DNA from: Kipferlia bialata | Taxonomy: Eukaryota; Fornicata | Assembly (NCBI GenBank): GCA_003568945.1 | Contig: BDIP01000383.1 | Coordinates: forward strand, 1 to 20,348 | Reading direction: 5' to 3' | DNA length: 20,348 bases | Shown: in pieces, positions 17,457-20,348 of the stretch | How positions within the stretch are numbered: position 1 is the first letter of the stretch | Layout: every line of letters begins with the position of its first letter | The notes under the pieces: generated by a model | Told to the model about the DNA's origin: nothing | The model's input: only the letters and a program-made list of their open reading frames with translations | Database searches by the model: none | Made by a program: the position numbers and the translations under genes

Positions 17457-19737
17457 TCACATCGATGTGAGCTGCTCCCCCGCCACCTTGATTGCCGTTG
17501 CCATCTGCTGCACCGCACTCTCCACCCCCATGCCCTGGCCCATGTTGACTATCTTCACACTCTCCACAGGCATGTTGCTGTAGATGCCTCCCACAGTCTC
17601 CATCAGCCTCAGCTGGGTGCTCTGGGGGGGTGCCTCCTTCTCAACCTCAAGCTGCCTCCCAAGCAGGGTAAGCTCCTGCTGCCTCTCAGCCTCGGCCTCC
17701 TTGGGGTCAAACGCAGTGTGTATGAGTATATGAATAGTCAATATACAATATTGTTTTCAATGCTTCCTACCTTGAGGTTAAACTCGTCTGCAATGTGGCG
17801 TCTCTTGTGCTCTGCGGCCTGTACCTCCAGGCCCTCTGTCAGCTCCTGCAGGGAGTGCTTCTGCTTGGCAAGGGTGCGCTCACTCTGCAGGCGTGCCTCG
17901 TCCACCAGTCTGTTGTGGGCAAGGAGGTCACGCTCCATGGCAACGGTCTCGTCAGCCTGCACCTGGGGTAAGCAGCGGCATAACTACAAGCGTATGTGAA
18001 AGTTGGAGACAGAAAGACAGACACATACTAGAGAGGGAGACAACTCGGTGTACCTGAGCCATCTCCAACTCCTTGGCCATCTCTAGCAGTAGTGTATATA
18101 TATGTATGCATGTGGACACGAGAGAGAGCAAGACGTCTCTGTATATACTATATCCAGTAATTACCTGGGCCATCTCCAGCTCCTTGGCCATCTCTAACTT
18201 GGCCCTCTCGATCCTCTGTCTCTCCAAGAAGAGCTTCTCCTCCTCCTTCTCGGCCTCAAGCTGCTTTTGCTTCTCGTACACGATCTGCTGGGCATCTGAC
18301 ATGAGAGGAAGTATAAGAGGGTAGAAGAAGTCTACCGCTAGAAGACACATACAAGAATGCCTCCACTATACACTTACTTGTATCAGCCCTTTGCTTGGAG
18401 AGTGCAAGCTCGGACTCCACCCTCTCGGCCTCTAGCACGCTGTCGGTCTCACGCTTGATGCGCTCTGATGTCTGGCGTGTCTCCTGGCGGTATGGGGTCT
18501 GGAGGTTGTTGAAGAGAGAGGAGGACAGCACCCGGACGTCAGTGACCTCGATCGTCTCCAGCCACACACCCCACCCTCCCACCACCGCCTGCATCTCCTC
18601 TCTGATGGCATCTCTCACCAGCTTCCTGTTCTGGATGACCTCCTGGATGGTTAGAACTTCTAAATACGGTATTTAGGTATTTAAAATACCAGAGTAAAGA
18701 ATATATACATTAGATCTAATTAGTATTCAATTATTATACCTGGATGGTGAGGTTGGCCACCTGGTGCCTCACGATAGACTCTGCCATGCGGGCTAGGTTC
18801 TCGTTGGTGGTGGGGTACTCGAAGGTGGTGCGACATAGACCCTGGATGTGCTGGAAGGCCTTGTAGGGGCCGTCATCGTTCCTGAGTCAGAATAGGGTAT
18901 GATGGTGATGGCACAAAGAGAGATAAGATTAGTAACCTCTATCAGTGGTAGTCAATATATATATGAATACAGTATTTCACATACGAATACAGGTATATTA
19001 TATACTATATATACTATATATACATATATAGACTACTATGCGCACCTGCGGATAACCCAAATAAGGAATCCCGAGATCTCAACACCAGAGAACTGCTTGG
19101 TAACCTGCGGTTGGAGGGATTTGTACGGCTACACGGAAGAGTATGTAGTGATACACAGTTACGGAAAGACGAAAGAATATGTTGTAGTGACACATAGTTA
19201 CAGAAGGTCAACTCAATTGTCAATACTAGCAAAGCTAGTCTAGAAATGCAAGACTAGAAGTTCTTGCATCTGAGTCATACATACATACATACATACATAC
19301 ATATACTGTATTCACATATATTGTATATACATGGTACCTGTTGGGCCACAAAGGGCACCTTCTGCAGCACAGTAGGGAACATGACAACCTGTGTCAGACT
19401 AGGGTGGCCACTATAGTATATATAACATTGCCACACACATTGTACTGTAGACAACATTGGCCATATATACCCAATCACCCACCTGCTCCCTTAGCCTGCG
19501 GAAGTGTGCAATACCCACACCTGAGTTCACGAGCTTGCCGTCCTTGACCACAATGCACCACTCGTTCGGCTTGGCCTGCTGTTATGCCATACAATACAAC
19601 TGTATATATGGGTGTATGAGGGGAGGCATGGTGTGTGGTACCTGCATGAAGCGTAGCCATATACCCACACCCAGGGCAACGGCGCTGAAGAGCCCGGCTG
19701 CCACTGCAATGGGCACCGCGTATCCACTGGAAGCCAT
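17457..19737 (-). CDS. SPFH/band 7 (flotillin-like) membrane protein
   Basis: Nine exons in gene order: 19642-19737 (ATG), 19483-19578, 19338-19388, 19046-19104, 18740-18881, 18378-18642, 18165-18295, 17771-17962, 17457-17699 (TGA), 424 residues. Residues 8-28 form an N-terminal membrane anchor (VPIAVAAGLFSAVALGVGIW). Residues 35-200 are an SPFH domain: PNEWCIVVKDGKLVNSGVG, VVMFPTVLQKVPFVAQQ, VTKQFSGVEISGFLIWVI, then a helical part with WLETIEVTDVRVLSSS. Residues about 200-370 are a long coiled coil rich in Glu, Lys, Gln and Ala, followed by a C-terminal segment (NMPVESVKIVNMGQGMG). This order is that of flotillin-type band 7 scaffolds, which oligomerise under membranes in microdomains. Which membrane it serves here is not shown. 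Exon 2 could also start 3 bases later (tandem CAG). An echo of exon 7's end could add nine coiled-coil residues. Confidence 0.92.
18052..18090 (-). repeat. Gene F echo of exon 7 end, an in-frame 27-nt cryptic exon
   Basis: The block repeats the last about 35 bases of exon 18165-18295, about 110 bp downstream in gene direction. AG at 18082-18081 and GT at 18053-18052 bound 27 nt (18054-18080) reading MAKELEMAQ in the phase of the neighbouring exons. Confidence 0.8.
18642..18748 (-). repeat. Gene F intron flanked by a 10-bp direct repeat
   Basis: CCTGGATGGT (plus strand) lies at 18642-18651 and 18739-18748, at the two ends of the 97-bp intron 18643-18739. In gene sense each reads ACCATCCAG|G, one serving as donor context and one as acceptor. 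Confidence 0.8.
19137..19205 (-). repeat. Tandem repeat of about 35 bp in gene F intron
   Basis: Two adjacent units share agtatgtagtgatacacagt / agttacggaaag-type sequence (19137-19168 and 19169-19205) with a few changes. It lies upstream, in gene sense, of the acceptor of exon 19046-19104 but does not copy that exon. Confidence 0.7.
19276..19304. repeat. (CATA)n microsatellite
   Basis: About seven tandem CATA units in a gene F intron. Confidence 0.9.
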
Positions 19738-20096
19738 TTGGTTGGTGGAGCGGTGTCTGACTGACTGAGATCAGCGTGACACCGATATATGGCAAAAAAG
19801 GATTGACATTCAAAGGGTTCCCTCCCAGTCACCTTCATGATCTGTTTACTGTATCAGATAACTGGGACTCATAAGCGTCTTACCTCCGTCCACCCTCTAT
19901 AGCGGTCAGACTAGTGAATCTTAGGTACTCGTGGATGTGCAGAAGAGACCCCTGACCTCAATACTGTCACTTAACATATCCCTTTCTAATGATATATGGG
20001 GAAGGCCACTCTATTCTTGCTCACATATATCTCACAAGTTAGTATTTCGTTGATTACCATTAGTCAATTATGTGAAGAATGGCGATATACTAGAGA
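19738..20096. promoter_or_regulatory. 5' flank of gene F
   Basis: The 359 bp hold no coding-like frame. GGGTTCCC occurs at about 19818 and also 9938 before gene C, too short to mean much. No TATA box or initiator could be assigned. Confidence 0.3.
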
Positions 20097-20130
20097 ATGA
20101 CATCTCTGCACACTGTCTTTGCGCTGACAG
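20097..20130 (+). CDS. Possible first exon of a further gene
   Basis: ATG at 20097 opens MTSLHTVFALT and reaches a gtactc donor at 20131. The following sequence echoes this exon's end twice (about 20204-20225 and 20272-20291, each CTTTG-GCTGA-like or its variant) separated by (CT)n and ccttccttctttc blocks, the same pattern as in the other genes. An exon continuing from the AG at 20202 is possible. Too little is left before the poly-C end to judge. Confidence 0.3.
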
Positions 20131-20298
20131 GTACTCTCTCTCTCTCTCTCTTGCTGTCTCCCCCGCTCTCTAACTCTCCTTCCTTCTTTCTCCCTCTCAC
20201 AGACCAGCTTTGTGCTGAGAGGAACGCTCTCTCTCTCTCTCTCTCTCTCTCCTTCCTTCTTTCCACCTCTCCCACACTGGCTCTGCGCTGACATATAT

Positions 20299-20299
<1 letters not shown>

Positions 20300-20348
<49 letters not shown>
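20300..20348. repeat. Terminal poly-C run
   Basis: The window ends in 49 consecutive C. It resembles a sequencing or contig-end artefact more than a telomere, since no short G-rich repeat unit with other bases is present. A shorter C-run is at about 14408-14427. Confidence 0.85.

Noticed and set aside
20300-20348. Telomere
   Set aside because: It is a pure homopolymer without a telomeric repeat unit.

Overview
This window looks like nuclear DNA of an intron-dense unicellular eukaryote. Coding exons are GC-rich, mostly 30-90 bp (a few terminal exons are longer), and sit between AT-rich introns full of (TA)n, (GA)n/(CT)n and C-run tracts. Introns are GT-AG with C-rich acceptors (typically cccccag). 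Conceptual splicing gives six genes, each with one continuous reading frame across all the exons I can place. A free-living metamonad of the Kipferlia type would fit, but that is a guess from gene structure, not from a marker gene. No rRNA, tRNA, transposon or virus-like element was recognised.

Layout, strictly alternating in strand. A (+, enters from the left, stop at 3788): YwqG-like DUF1963 protein, 10 exons. B (-, 4472 to at least 9195): a WASP-like protein with a WH1 domain followed by a CRIB/GBD and then a stop, 10 exons. C (+, 10006-11455): signal-peptide protein of unknown function, 4 exons. D (-, 11809-13915): unknown, largely disordered 495-residue protein, 5 exons. E (+, about 14464-17330): unknown protein, helical first third and disordered remainder, at least 6 exons. 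F (-, 17457-19737): membrane-anchored SPFH/band 7 (flotillin-like) protein, 9 exons. G (+, from about 20097): at most a first exon, cut by a poly-C run at the window end. A/B, C/D and E/F converge; B/C, D/E and F/G diverge. B (actin signalling) and F (membrane microdomains) both act at membranes, but nothing links the genes in one pathway.

The outstanding feature is what I call exon-edge echoes. At most exon boundaries of A, B and E, and at some of C, D and F, the last or first 15-50 nt of the exon plus its splice site are repeated one to four times in the neighbouring intron, always in direct orientation, usually 80-125 bp apart. The exonic part stays nearly identical while the intronic spacer has turned into unrelated microsatellite. 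The same happens past the stop codons of A and B, where the coding end is echoed in the 3' flank. I count more than 50 echoes. They look like recurrent tandem duplications of about 100 bp tolerated because the extra copy falls in an intron or UTR; one (gene F) makes an in-frame 27-nt cryptic exon, and one intron of F is bounded by a 10-bp direct repeat as expected for intron birth by duplication.
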